The notes: a model not told the origin generated them from the letters alone. A DNA stretch of 64,000 bases from Pseudoxanthomonas sp. Root630 (GCF_001427585.1 NZ_LMGY01000002.1:9095-73094), one strand, 5' to 3'. Counted from the stretch's first letter, positions 1 to 8,694 are shown. Translations and numbers: made by a program.

Positions 1-74
1 GCACCATGAGCGCGATGCGCTCATGGATTCTGAGCGCACGACGTTCGCTCGTTGGATGCGTTCAGTCGGTTCAA

Positions 75-590
75 GCATGGTGCCGCTCGCCGCGGAGGCA
101 TTCTTTCTTTGCTTGTGCAAAGAAAGAATCAAAGAAACACACCCCAGGCGGCACGCCCTGCGCTTCGCTCCGGGTCCGCGAGCGGACCGGGAATTTTCGT
201 AAGGCACATCCATGTGCCATACGAAAACGCCACCCATCCAGGGCGGCGCCCTTCGGGTTTTACCCGGCCCACTCGCCGTGCCTCATGGGGACCCTGAAGA
301 GCCACGTCAAAGGCGTGCACGCCGGATCTGTCCGTGTCGGCTCTCGGGGCCCCTGAGGTCCGGCAGTCACGGCGGGTCAAACCCGCAGGGCGGCGCACAG
401 GACGTGCGCCGTTTTCGTATGGGGCAGAGCCTGCCCCGTACTTGATACGGGGATGCCCCTTACGAAAATTCCCGCCGGGACTGCGCACCCGCCGCATGCG
501 GCGGGCGGACCGCCGGGGCGTGTTTCTTTTGCCTACTTTTCTTTGCACAAGCAAAGAAAAGTAGGGCCCCCGCGGCGAGCGGCGCCATGC
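75..590. repeat. Giant imperfect inverted repeat, non-coding
   Basis: The two halves (about 75-330 and 333-590) are imperfect reverse complements of each other, centred near 331. Each half carries the same strong hairpin: 101-128 (12-bp arms, TTGT loop) and 533-564 (14-bp arms, ACAA loop). Matching blocks flank them: [17 protein letters not shown] sequence outside, then GAAACAC, then GGAATTTTCGTAAGG, then a block around GTTTTCGTATGG. Short open frames run through in every direction but are Arg/Pro/Gly-rich low-complexity translations with no plausible start context. I see no gene anywhere in 1-820. It looks like a dispersed intergenic element of xanthomonad genomes, but this is an inference because only one copy lies in the window. 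Confidence 0.8.
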
Positions 591-724
591 ATGAACACCC
601 GCGTGCCTCTCGAAGGCCATGAACCCGATGCGCTCACACCCCCATGTGCGTACCACGCTCATGGCGCATGCTGCTGGCACACCGGTCGTTTGGAATGGAC
701 CGGCTTCGTTGCCCCTCACCCCAA

Positions 725-747
725 CCCCTCTCCCGGCGGGAGAGGGG
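725..747. repeat. Perfect 10-bp hairpin
   Basis: The arms at 725-734 and 738-747 are perfectly complementary (CCCCTCTCCC / GGGAGAGGGG) around a GGC loop. No T-run follows on either strand, so it is not an obvious intrinsic terminator. It sits about 75 bases before the HAD gene and resembles dispersed GC-rich palindromes common in proteobacterial intergenic DNA. Nothing else is recognisable between 591 and 800. Confidence 0.6.
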
Positions 748-807
748 CTTGAAGCCTGGGAGCGGGGCCTGAGCCGCCCCCGGTGAAAGCCCCCCGAAGA
801 CCCCGTG

Positions 808-813
808 TAAAAT
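808..813 (+). promoter_or_regulatory. Candidate -10 box of a leaderless promoter
   Basis: TAAAAT lies 7 bases before the ATG of the HAD gene at 821, which would place transcription initiation at or next to the start codon. No Shine-Dalgarno sequence is visible before that ATG, which fits a leaderless message. The -35 region is weak (TGAAAG at 784-789, 18-base spacer). Inference only. Confidence 0.3.
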
Positions 814-820
814 CACCCCG

Positions 821-1561
821 ATGAGCTTTCCCGTTCGCGCCATCACCCTCGACCTCGACGACACCCTGTGGCCGTTCGCCCCCATCGGCGCCCGGATCGA
901 ACGCGTGCTCGACGACTGGCTGCACGAACACAGCCCCGCCACCGCCGCCCTGTTCCCCGTCGAACGCATGCGCGCCGTCCGCGAAGCCGTGTTCGCCGCC
1001 CACCCCGAACACAAACACGACCTCAGCATCCTCCGCCGGATGACCCTCGAACACGCCCTGCGCGAGAGCGGCGCCGACATGGCCCTGCTCGAACCCGCGT
1101 ACGAAACCTTCTACGCCGCCCGCAACCAGGTCGAGTACTACCCGGACGCCCTGGACGCCCTGCACCGCATCGCCGCCCGCCTGCCCGTGGCCGCCGTCAC
1201 CAACGGCAACGCCGACCTGCAGCGGATCGGCCTGGGCCACCTGTTCGCCCACCAGATCCACTCGCGCGAACACGGCGCGGCCAAGCCCGAGGCCAGCATC
1301 TTCCACGCCGCCTGCCGCTTGCTGGACGTACCGCCGGCCGAAGTACTGCATGTGGGCGACCACATCGAGATGGACGTGCTGGGCGCCGCGCGCGCGGGCT
1401 TGCGCAGCTGCTGGATCAACCGGCCCGAAGACCACGACGGCCGGCCGCAAGTGTGGACCGATGCCACGCTGCGCCCGGACCTGGAATTCGCCACCCTCAC
1501 CGCGCTGGCCGACTGGCTGGACGCGCATCCTTCTTTCGCCACGGAACACGCTGCCGCATGA
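821..1561 (+). CDS. HAD-superfamily hydrolase (YigB/YjjG-like phosphatase)
   Basis: Predicted cytoplasmic phosphatase of 246 aa. All four haloacid dehalogenase motifs are visible: the nucleophile motif DLDDT with D11 and D13, T127 in VTNGN, K155 in KPEASIF, and the acidic motif VGDHIEMD with D180 and D185. The helical insert between motifs I and II marks a C1-cap subfamily such as YigB or pyrimidine 5'-nucleotidases, so small phosphometabolites such as FMN or nucleotides are likely substrates; the exact one cannot be read from sequence. The stop overlaps the start of the downstream aminopeptidase (ATGA), so the two are probably translated together. No ribosome-binding site precedes the ATG. 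Confidence 0.85.
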   Translation: MSFPVRAITLDLDDTLWPFAPIGARIERVLDDWLHEHSPATAALFPVERMRAVREAVFAAHPEHKHDLSILRRMTLEHALRESGADMALLEPAYETFYAARNQVEYYPDALDALHRIAARLPVAAVTNGNADLQRIGLGHLFAHQIHSREHGAAKPEASIFHAACRLLDVPPAEVLHVGDHIEMDVLGAARAGLRSCWINRPEDHDGRPQVWTDATLRPDLEFATLTALADWLDAHPSFATEHAAA

Positions 1562-2934
1562 GCGCTGCCCTCGCCTATACCGACGCCTCCACCACCGCCC
1601 GCGCGTTGCACGTGCTGGACCGCACGCAGCTGGCCGGCTGGCGCGCCACGCAGTCGCCCGCGGTGAACGCGTGGATCGACGCGCAGGGCTTCGCGGCCGG
1701 CGCGGGCTCGCTGGTGCTGCTGCCGGGCGATGACGGCCTCGCGGGGGCGGTCATCGGCATCGGCGATGCGCTGGACCCGTATGCGTACGCGCATGCGCCG
1801 TTCGGCCTGCCGGCCGGCGACTGGCAGCTGGCCACCGACCTGCCGGCCGACGCGCGCACCGCGCTGCAACTGGGCTGGGGCCTGGGCAGCTACAAGTTCG
1901 ACCGCTACAAGCAGCCCGCGCGCAAGCCCGCGCGCCTGGTGCTGCCGCAGGCCGATGCCGAAGCGCTCGACCTGCTGGCCGCCAGCCTGCAGGTGCGCGA
2001 CCTGGTCAACACGCCCACCGAGCACATGGGCCCGGACGATCTCGAAGCCGCGGTGCGCGAGCTCGCTACCACCCACGGGGCCGAGATCGAGGTGATCGCC
2101 GGCGACGCGCTGCTGACCCAGAACTTCCCCGCCATCCACGCCGTGGGCCGCGCCTCGCACCGCGCGCCGCGCCTGATCGCACTGCGCTGGGGCGACGCCG
2201 CCGCGCCGCACGTCGCGGTGGTCGGCAAGGGTGTGTGCTTCGACACCGGCGGCCTGGACATCAAGCCGGCCGACGGCATGCGCAATATGAAGAAGGACAT
2301 GGGCGGCGCCGCGCACGCGATCGCGCTGGCCCGCCTGGTGATGGCGCGCCAGCTGCCGGTGCGGCTGACCCTGCTGGTGCCGGCGGTGGAAAACAGCATC
2401 GGCCCGAACGCGTTCCGTCCCGGCGAGGTGATCGCCACCCGCAAGGGCGTCAGCGTGGAGATCGACAACACCGATGCCGAAGGCCGCGTGATCCTCTGCG
2501 ACGCGCTGACCTATGCTGGCGAGCAGTCGCCGGAACTGCTGCTGGACTTCGCCACGCTGACCGGCGCCGCACGCATCGCACTGGGCCCGGACCTGCCGGC
2601 GCTGTTCGCCAACAACGACAGCGTGGCCAACGACTGGATCGCCGCCGGCGAACGCATGCGCGACCCGGTGTGGCGGATGCCGCTGTGGCGCCCCTACCTG
2701 CGCTATCTCACCAGCGGCATCGCCGACCTCGCGAACGCGGGCTCGCGGATGGCCGGTGCCGTCACCGCGGCGCTGTACCTGGAGCGCTTCGTGCCCGATG
2801 GCCTGCCGTGGGCGCACCTGGACGTCTATGCGTGGAACGACAGCGACCGCGCCGGTCGTCCGGCCGGCGGCGAAGCGCTCGCACTGCGCAGCGCCTACGC
2901 GATGCTGAAGGCGCGCTACGGCGCCACGGCCTGA
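1558..2934 (+). CDS. Leucyl aminopeptidase family (M17) metallopeptidase
   Basis: Cytosolic aminopeptidase-family protein of 458 aa that removes N-terminal residues from peptides using two metal ions. The catalytic C-terminal domain carries VGKGVCFDTGG (K224 and D229, metal ligands) and the family signature NTDAEGRV (304-311) with its Asp and Glu ligands. The N-terminal domain (1-140) is divergent from classical PepA. The ATG at 1558 overlaps the stop of the HAD gene, implying a two-gene operon. Its 3' end overlaps the convergent cyclase gene by 19 bases. Family assignment is firm; whether it acts as PepA, PepB or a dipeptidase is open. Confidence 0.9.
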   Translation: MSAALAYTDASTTARALHVLDRTQLAGWRATQSPAVNAWIDAQGFAAGAGSLVLLPGDDGLAGAVIGIGDALDPYAYAHAPFGLPAGDWQLATDLPADARTALQLGWGLGSYKFDRYKQPARKPARLVLPQADAEALDLLAASLQVRDLVNTPTEHMGPDDLEAAVRELATTHGAEIEVIAGDALLTQNFPAIHAVGRASHRAPRLIALRWGDAAAPHVAVVGKGVCFDTGGLDIKPADGMRNMKKDMGGAAHAIALARLVMARQLPVRLTLLVPAVENSIGPNAFRPGEVIATRKGVSVEIDNTDAEGRVILCDALTYAGEQSPELLLDFATLTGAARIALGPDLPALFANNDSVANDWIAAGERMRDPVWRMPLWRPYLRYLTSGIADLANAGSRMAGAVTAALYLERFVPDGLPWAHLDVYAWNDSDRAGRPAGGEALALRSAYAMLKARYGATA

Positions 2935-4631
2935 ACCACGGCGACATCGTTCGCCGCGGTTTCCACCCGGTTGCGGCCGGCGTGCTTGGCCCGGTACAGC
3001 GCGGCATCGGCCTGCCGTAGCAGCGTCTCGCCCAACCCGCCGTGCTGCGGGAACATCGCAATCCCGATCGACACGGTCACGTGCGGCAGCTCCTGCCCCA
3101 GGTGCATCACCCGCATGCCTTCCACGCCCGCGCGGATCGCTTCGGCACGTGCCTGCACGGTGATCGGATCGGCTTCGGGCAGGATCAGGGTGAACTCCTC
3201 GCCACCGTAGCGGCAGGCGATGTCCTCGTCGCGCGACAACGCCTGCAGCAGGCGCCCGAACTCGGCCAGCAGCGCGTCGCCACCGGCGTGGCCGTGCACG
3301 TCGTTGAAGCCCTTGAAGTGGTCCAGGTCCAGCATCATCAGGCCCAGCGGCATGTGCCGGCGCTCGCAGCGCGCCAGCTCGCGCGCCAGCGACTCTTCCA
3401 GGTAACGGCGGTTGAACAGGCCCGTCAGCGGTTCGCGGATGGACTGCACGCGCAGGCGCGATTGCAGTTCCAGGCTGGACAGCGCCATCGACAGTTGTTC
3501 GGCGGCGGTCTTCACCAGGTCCATGCGGACGAGGAAGGTGTCGTCGTGGCCGGACAGGTACAGCAGGCCGAGCTGGGTGCCCTGCGCGATCAACGGCACG
3601 CACACGTAGGTCGGCGTGGCGTTGAGCGATGGCGTGGTCACGTGCGCGCACGGCAGCAGCTCGTGGTGGGCGCGGTGCACATGCGGCTGGCCGCGGCGCA
3701 GCGCCCAGCAATCCTGCAGCGGGAACATCGCCGGGCCATTGAGCGCGTGCTCGCCCCAGTGCGCGACTTCCTCGGCGTAGTCCTGCGAGGCGCGCACGCG
3801 GTACAGCGTGCCGCCGGCTTCCGGCAGCAGGCGCGAGAAGTACTGCGTGGCCAGGCCGACGGCTTCTTCCACGCTGACGCAGCTCTGCAGCATGCCGCCG
3901 TAGCGGCTCAATTCGTTGAGGTCGGCGCCCTGCCGCTCCAGCGCGTCGATGTTGTCGAGCAGTTGTGCGCGCGCCTCGTCGCCGGCGTCTTCGGCGCGCG
4001 CGCGGCGGCGGATCTCGCCGACCAGCAGCGTGTACACCACGCCGATGATGGCCAGGCCCAGTGGAATGCCGAGCAACGCCAGCACGCGCAGCAGGGTGGC
4101 GCTGTTGCGGCTGGAATCCGCACGTTGCACGAGCAGCTGCCGCTCGTTGGCCACCAGTTGCCGCGCCTGCGCGCGCAGCGCGCCGGAGGTGCGCCGCACT
4201 TCCTGGCCGATGGAACGCTGCGCCGACGGCAGGCCGCCGGTGGCGTAGTTGCCCAGCGTGGCGTCCATCTGGCCGAGCCGACGCTCGATCTCGAGCTTCC
4301 ACGCCAATGCCAGGCGGCTCTGGTCGGGGTTGTCGCGGACCAGCTGCTGCAATTGCACGAGCCGTTCGGGCAGTTCGCCGCGGCTGCGCCGGTAATCGGC
4401 GAGGTAGTCGACATCGGCGGTGAGCAGGTAGCCGCGCTGGGCGGATTCGCCATCGCGCAGGTGCGCTTCGATGGCACCGACCAGGGCGATGACTTCGTTG
4501 GTGTGCGAGACCCGGTTCGCGTCGCCGATGAAGCGCTGTGCGCCGAGCACGACGCCCACGCCGATCACCACGAAAATCGCGGCGGCGACAAGCAGGCCGA
4601 TACGGTTGGCGTGAGGGCGGCGCAGGGGCAT
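2916..4631 (-). CDS. Membrane GAF-GGDEF diguanylate cyclase
   Basis: Predicted inner-membrane enzyme of 571 aa making cyclic di-GMP from GTP. Order of parts: membrane helix 11-32, a CHASE3-like helical periplasmic domain (about 36-175), second helix about 180-203, a GAF-like sensor domain (about 225-355), and a C-terminal GGDEF domain with the intact active-site motif GGEEF at 476-480. RDED at 467-470 has the spacing of the RxxD inhibitory site, so product feedback is likely. The ATG at 4631 was chosen because the membrane helix follows at once; the frame is open 90 bases further. It lies 102 bases behind the response regulator gene and could be cotranscribed. The signal sensed is unknown. 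Confidence 0.88.
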   Translation of the reverse strand: MPLRRPHANRIGLLVAAAIFVVIGVGVVLGAQRFIGDANRVSHTNEVIALVGAIEAHLRDGESAQRGYLLTADVDYLADYRRSRGELPERLVQLQQLVRDNPDQSRLALAWKLEIERRLGQMDATLGNYATGGLPSAQRSIGQEVRRTSGALRAQARQLVANERQLLVQRADSSRNSATLLRVLALLGIPLGLAIIGVVYTLLVGEIRRRARAEDAGDEARAQLLDNIDALERQGADLNELSRYGGMLQSCVSVEEAVGLATQYFSRLLPEAGGTLYRVRASQDYAEEVAHWGEHALNGPAMFPLQDCWALRRGQPHVHRAHHELLPCAHVTTPSLNATPTYVCVPLIAQGTQLGLLYLSGHDDTFLVRMDLVKTAAEQLSMALSSLELQSRLRVQSIREPLTGLFNRRYLEESLARELARCERRHMPLGLMMLDLDHFKGFNDVHGHAGGDALLAEFGRLLQALSRDEDIACRYGGEEFTLILPEADPITVQARAEAIRAGVEGMRVMHLGQELPHVTVSIGIAMFPQHGGLGETLLRQADAALYRAKHAGRNRVETAANDVAVVQAVAP

Positions 4632-4733
4632 GCCGGTCCGGAGCGCGGGGGTCAGGGGGAGCCTAGGGGGCCGTGCCTGCAAGGACAACCCGGCGCACAC
4701 CGGAACTGCCAACCACGGCACATCTTGGCGCCG

Positions 4734-5336
4734 CTACAGCCAGCCGCGCTGACGCGCCAGGCGATAGGCCTCGATGCGGTTGGCTACGCCGAGCTTGCCG
4801 ATCGCTTCGGACAGGTAGTTGCGCACCGTGCCTTGCGAGAGGTTGAGCTGCTTGGCGATATCGCCAGCGGATTGGCCTTCGCCGGCCAGCCGCAGCACCT
4901 GGCGTTCGCGGTCGTTGAGCGGATCGGCCTCGGACCAGGCTTCCACCGCCAGCTGCGGATCGATCGCGCGGCCGCCACGGTGCACCTTGCGCAGCGCCTC
5001 GGCGAGGTCTTCCGCGGGCGCGTCCTTCAACAGATAGCCGGACACGCCGGCCTCCAGCGCGCGCCGCAGGAACCCGCTGCGCGCGAACGTGGTGACGATG
5101 ACCACCTTGCACGGCAGCTCATGCCGCTGGATGCGTTGCGCGAGTTCCAGCCCGGTCAGGCCGGGCATTTCGATATCGGTGACCAGCAGGTCCGGCGAAA
5201 GCCGCTGCAGCTCGCGCCATGCGGTCTCGCCATCGGCCGCGCTGCCGACCACCTCGATGTCGCTTTCCATGCCCAGCAGCGCAGTGAGTGCGCCACGCAC
5301 CATGGCCTGGTCTTCGGCAAGCAGCACGCGGATCAT
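4734..5336 (-). CDS. NarL/DesR-type response regulator
   Basis: Two-domain DNA-binding response regulator of 200 aa. The receiver domain shows the acidic pocket at E8-D9, the phosphoacceptor D54 in LLVTDIEMPG, and K104 in LLKD. A LuxR-type helix-turn-helix follows (about 138-195, LNDRERQVLRLAGEG start). The gene lies downstream of a DesK-like kinase gene on the same strand and is its evident partner, although a 203-base gap holding an inverted repeat separates them. Likely target is the control region of the linked ABC exporter, by analogy with DesKR-type and bacitracin-type modules. Confidence 0.9.
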   Translation of the reverse strand: MIRVLLAEDQAMVRGALTALLGMESDIEVVGSAADGETAWRELQRLSPDLLVTDIEMPGLTGLELAQRIQRHELPCKVVIVTTFARSGFLRRALEAGVSGYLLKDAPAEDLAEALRKVHRGGRAIDPQLAVEAWSEADPLNDRERQVLRLAGEGQSAGDIAKQLNLSQGTVRNYLSEAIGKLGVANRIEAYRLARQRGWL

Positions 5337-5404
5337 CGGAAGGCCGGGAAGGAAGAGTCGGACGACACGCTAGCAAATCGTCGCGGGGAAGTGCACCGCT
5401 CGTT

Positions 5405-5554
5405 GTAGGAGTGGTGCAGGCAAGTCTGCACCGGTAAGTCGCGACCGCATGCCTAGAGGGCCTACAGAAAACAGCGGGCCGGGGGCTCGCATAGAAGGGA
5501 TGCCGAGGTCGATGGATGTTCCGGCCGTGCGGTCGCGACTTACGTCGCTCCTAC
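5405..5554. repeat. GTAG-type palindromic element
   Basis: A GTAGGAG start at 5405 followed by a GTAAGTCGCGACCGCA block (5434-5449) is answered by its reverse complement at 5528-5554, ending in CTAC. The folded structure spans the intergenic gap between the sensor kinase and response regulator genes and reaches into the last codons of the kinase. Elements of this kind (REP-like, marked by GTAG) are established in Stenotrophomonas and relatives. It may stabilise or attenuate the message between the two genes. Confidence 0.7.
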
Positions 5555-6730
5555 AGGGGTTTTCTCGGGGGCCGCCAGTACCTCGCCAGCCGACGGCAAC
5601 GGCAGCACGATCTCCACGCAGGTGCCCTGCCGCAGCGTGGAATCGATGCGCAGGCGGCCGCCGCGCGCTTCTACGCGCTCGCGCATGCCGGCCAGGCCGT
5701 TGCCGGGCACGCCCGCACTGCCCACGCCGTTGTCGCGGACGCGCAGGGTGACGTGATCGGGCGTGGACGACAGCACGACTTCCGCGAGGCTGGCGCGCGC
5801 ATGGCGCTGGATGTTGGTCACCGCTTCGCGCAGGCTCAGCGCGAGCACGGTCTCCAGGTCGGCGGGCAGCGCGACTTCCTGCGCTTCGTAGCGCAGGGTG
5901 ACGCCGTCCGATTCCAGCAGCAGGCGCGCGGACGCGAGTTCGGCCGCCAGCCCGGCCGCGCGGATGCCGGTCACCGCGCGCCGCACCTGCGCCAGCGCAT
6001 CGCGGGCAACGCGGCTGACTTCGTTGATCTCGTTGCGCGCGGCCTGCGGGTCGCGGTCGATCAACCGTCCCGCAAGATCGGACTTCAGCGCCACCAGCGA
6101 CAGCGTGTGGCCGAGCAGGTCGTGCAGGTCGCGGCCGATGCGCTCGCGTTCGGCCAGCGCGGCCAGCCGGCGCACTTCCTCGTGCGAGAGCTTCAGTTCG
6201 GCGCGCTTGCGCACGGTCTCCGACTGGAAGTAGTTGCCGGTGAACACCGCCACCGACACGATTGCGGTCACCACCGGCACGAACACCGGGAAGCCCAGCC
6301 ACGCCGCCATGCCGCAGTACGCGATGATCAGGACCGCGAAGACTTCCAGCCGGATCCACATCGAGCCCGGCAGCAGCGCGACGAAGGCCGCCGCATAGAT
6401 GACGTAGGTGTTGGAGAACGCGTTGAACGGCATCAGCCCATAGCCGAGCGCCGCGATGCCCAGCGTGCACAGCACGCGCGTCATCGCGCTGGCGCGGTAG
6501 GCCAGGAAGTACATCGGCAGGAACACCGCGATCGACAGCAGCGTCGGCCACAGGTACCAGCGCACGCCATCGCCCCAGTCGGCGTTGGACGGCACCAGCA
6601 CCGGCACGAACAGGAACACCAGGTAGCCCAGCAGGAAGATGGGCATCCAGCCCAGGCCGAGCGCTTCGGGCACCAGGCGATCGCGCTGGCGGGTCAGCCA
6701 GGCCAGCAGGGACGGCAACGGATGGTTCAT
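5540..6730 (-). CDS. DesK-like sensor histidine kinase
   Basis: Membrane sensor kinase of 396 aa with about five hydrophobic helices in residues 27-165 and little periplasmic sequence, so it probably senses the membrane or its partner transporter. The HisKA_3 dimerisation domain contains the phosphoacceptor H203 in RDLHDLLGHTLS. The ATPase domain has an N-box (EAVTNIQRHA) and a glycine-rich loop (NGVGSAGVPGNGLAGM). The ATG at 6730 was preferred over an upstream GTG because a GGAG ribosome site precedes it and the longer N-terminus overlaps the permease gene. It follows the permease by 28 bases, so ATPase, permease and kinase form one operon. Confidence 0.9.
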   Translation of the reverse strand: MNHPLPSLLAWLTRQRDRLVPEALGLGWMPIFLLGYLVFLFVPVLVPSNADWGDGVRWYLWPTLLSIAVFLPMYFLAYRASAMTRVLCTLGIAALGYGLMPFNAFSNTYVIYAAAFVALLPGSMWIRLEVFAVLIIAYCGMAAWLGFPVFVPVVTAIVSVAVFTGNYFQSETVRKRAELKLSHEEVRRLAALAERERIGRDLHDLLGHTLSLVALKSDLAGRLIDRDPQAARNEINEVSRVARDALAQVRRAVTGIRAAGLAAELASARLLLESDGVTLRYEAQEVALPADLETVLALSLREAVTNIQRHARASLAEVVLSSTPDHVTLRVRDNGVGSAGVPGNGLAGMRERVEARGGRLRIDSTLRQGTCVEIVLPLPSAGEVLAAPEKTPVGAT

Positions 6731-6758
6731 GGACGACTCCTTGCGTCGGCGTGCCGGT

Positions 6759-7517
6759 TCACTGCACCAGGCGGCGGCGCGCCAGCACGAAGAACACCGC
6801 GGTGATGACGGCCAGCACGGCCACGTGCAGCCCCAGCGGACGCCCGGCACCGACACCGACGGCCTGCTGCGCGACCTGCGCCAGATGATACGCCGGCCAT
6901 GCGGGCGCCAACGTCTGCAAGAGCTTCGGCAGCATCGTCAGCGGTACCCACAGGCCCGAGAGGAAGGCCATCGGCAGGTAGACCAGGTTGATCAGCGCCG
7001 GTGCGCCGCGTCCGCTGACCAGCGTACCCAGCCACAAGCCCAGCGCGCTGAAGGGCAGCACGCCGACCAGGCAGGTCGCCGCCCACGCGGCCCACTGCGC
7101 GGCCGACAAGTGCACGTGCGCCACGCCGGCCGCGAGCGCGGCGAGCAGCAGCAGGATGATGGCGGCGAACAGCAGCGCCATCGCCATCTTCGCGACGAGG
7201 TACGCACCCGGCGGCATCGGCTGCGCGCGCTTGAGCGTCAGCAGCCCCTGTTCGCGATCCATCGCGACGGTCACGCCGAAGCCGAACAGGGCCACGCCGA
7301 TCACGCCGAACACGCCGTAACCGGCCAGCATGTAGTGCGCCGCCATCGGCCCGCCCTTGCCGCCGAGCAGCACGCCGAACAGCAGATAGAACACCGGTGG
7401 GAACAGCAGGCACGGCAGCGAGAACGAGGGCGTGCGCAGCAGGCGGAGGAATTCGTAGCGCGCTTCCAGCAGGTAGGCGCGCGTGGACGAGAACGGCAGC
7501 GGGACGGCGGTGTCCAT
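6759..7517 (-). CDS. ABC-2 type exporter permease
   Basis: Integral membrane permease of 252 aa with about six hydrophobic segments (near 35-60, 60-85, 110-135, 145-165, 175-195 and 225-248) in the ABC-2 arrangement used for export of drugs, lipids or peptides. The start codon overlaps the stop of the ATPase gene (ATGA), a sign of coupled translation, and the kinase gene follows 28 bases later. The pairing with a DesK/DesR system suggests that it handles a membrane-active compound or stress. The substrate cannot be read from sequence. Confidence 0.88.
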   Translation of the reverse strand: MDTAVPLPFSSTRAYLLEARYEFLRLLRTPSFSLPCLLFPPVFYLLFGVLLGGKGGPMAAHYMLAGYGVFGVIGVALFGFGVTVAMDREQGLLTLKRAQPMPPGAYLVAKMAMALLFAAIILLLLAALAAGVAHVHLSAAQWAAWAATCLVGVLPFSALGLWLGTLVSGRGAPALINLVYLPMAFLSGLWVPLTMLPKLLQTLAPAWPAYHLAQVAQQAVGVGAGRPLGLHVAVLAVITAVFFVLARRRLVQ

Positions 7518-8449
7518 CAGGCGGCTTCCTTGTGCAGGTCGGGGGCGGTGGCATCGCGGGTCAGCGCGAGGAAGGCGTCGGCCAGGCCGGCGCGCTGCAC
7601 TTCCAGGTCGGTGAGCGCGGGATCTTCGGCCAGCAGGCGGCGGACGATGGGCTCGGCGATGTCGACGACGATGTCCAGGCGCTCGCCGTCGTGCTGGGCG
7701 AGTTGCACGCCCGGCCAGCCTTGCACCAGGGCCGCCGGCAGGATGGTGCTGCAGCGGATGCGCCGCTGCGCGACATGCGCGCGCACCTGGGCCACGGTGC
7801 CTTCGGCGACGACGCGTCCGTGGTTGACCACCACGACGCGGTCGGCGAGCGCTTCGGCTTCTTCCAGGTAGTGCGTGGTCAGCAGCACCGCGCAGCCTTG
7901 CGCGCTCAGTTCGCGGATCGCCTTCCACAGCGTCTGCCGCGCATCGATGTCCAGGCCGGTGGTGGGTTCGTCGAGGAACAGCAGCTCGGGCCGGCCGCAG
8001 ACCGCCAGCGCAAACTGCACGCGCCGCTGCTGCCCGCCGGACAGCTGGCCGTAGCGGCGATCCATCAGGCCATCCAGCCCCGCGAGCGCCATGCAGTCGG
8101 CGACGCTGCGCGGCCGCGGGTAGTAGCTGCGCGTCAGGTCGATCAGCTCGCGCACCTTCAGCGTGTCCGGCACGGCCGCCGTCTGCAGCATCACCCCGAC
8201 GCGACGGCGCGCGGCCAGGTCCTGCGGCGGCAGGCCGAACAGTTCCGCCTGCCCGGCCTGCGGACGCTGCAGGCCCAGCAGCAGGCCGATCGCCGTGGTC
8301 TTGCCCGCGCCATTGGGGCCCAGCAGCGCGAGCACCTGGCCGGCGGGCAGCGCGAGGTCCAGGCCATCGAGCGCCAGCGTGCGGCCATACTGGTGGCGCA
8401 CGCCGCGCAGCCGGGCGAGTGCGTGGGAAGAAGGGGTCGCCATGTCCAT
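7517..8449 (-). CDS. ABC exporter ATP-binding protein
   Basis: Cytoplasmic ATPase of about 310 aa powering the adjacent ABC-2 permease. Walker A is GPNGAGKT (44-51), the signature motif LSGGQ is at 136-140, Walker B with catalytic Glu is LLFLDEP (156-162), and an H-loop occurs in LLTTHYLEEAE. The extension after residue 220 resembles the regulatory tail of the CcmA/DrrA/NatA group. Two in-frame ATG codons, 8449 and 8443, are both possible and neither has a strong ribosome site. It heads the operon ATPase-permease-kinase-regulator. Confidence 0.9.
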   Translation of the reverse strand: MDMATPSSHALARLRGVRHQYGRTLALDGLDLALPAGQVLALLGPNGAGKTTAIGLLLGLQRPQAGQAELFGLPPQDLAARRRVGVMLQTAAVPDTLKVRELIDLTRSYYPRPRSVADCMALAGLDGLMDRRYGQLSGGQQRRVQFALAVCGRPELLFLDEPTTGLDIDARQTLWKAIRELSAQGCAVLLTTHYLEEAEALADRVVVVNHGRVVAEGTVAQVRAHVAQRRIRCSTILPAALVQGWPGVQLAQHDGERLDIVVDIAEPIVRRLLAEDPALTDLEVQRAGLADAFLALTRDATAPDLHKEAA

Positions 8450-8530
8450 GCCGGGGGGCCTTGTCGGAAGATGGACACAGCCTGCGCCGCCGCCCCGCCC
8501 GTGATCAGTGGCGCCCCTCAGGCGAATCAG

Positions 8531-8544
8531 GTGACAGTTGTCAC
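8531..8544. promoter_or_regulatory. Candidate operator palindrome GTGACA-GT-TGTCAC
   Basis: Two perfect 6-base arms separated by GT lie in the roughly 245-base divergent gap between the ABC-kinase operon (start 8449, minus) and the MacA/B-like operon (start 8695, plus). Small dyads with TGAC/GTCA arms are typical sites for NarL-family regulators, and one such regulator is encoded by the left-hand operon. Assignment as its binding site is inference. Confidence 0.4.
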
Positions 8545-8694
8545 TGGGCCACGCCACCCGCCACGCCCATGATGCGCACCGTCCCGGCCCCGCTTCACCC
8601 GGATCCGCCGGTTCCCGCATGAAGTGACTTCCGGCAACTAGGCTTCCGTTACCCTTGCTGGTCACACTTCCCCGCATTCACCGTCTGGATACGC

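Noticed and set aside
6..719. Several overlapping open frames of 76-196 codons on both strands at the left edge
   Set aside because: All are low-complexity translations of the giant inverted repeat with Arg/Pro/Gly bias, no ribosome sites and mirror-image frames in the two arms.
1138..4302. A 1054-codon open frame antisense to the aminopeptidase
   Set aside because: High-GC shadow frame: Arg/Ala/Gly-rich with no domain, opposing an intact M17 gene and running through the GGDEF gene in another frame.
5370..6551. A 393-codon minus-strand frame overlapping the sensor kinase
   Set aside because: Wrong frame of the kinase gene; the true frame has the HisKA_3 and ATPase motifs.
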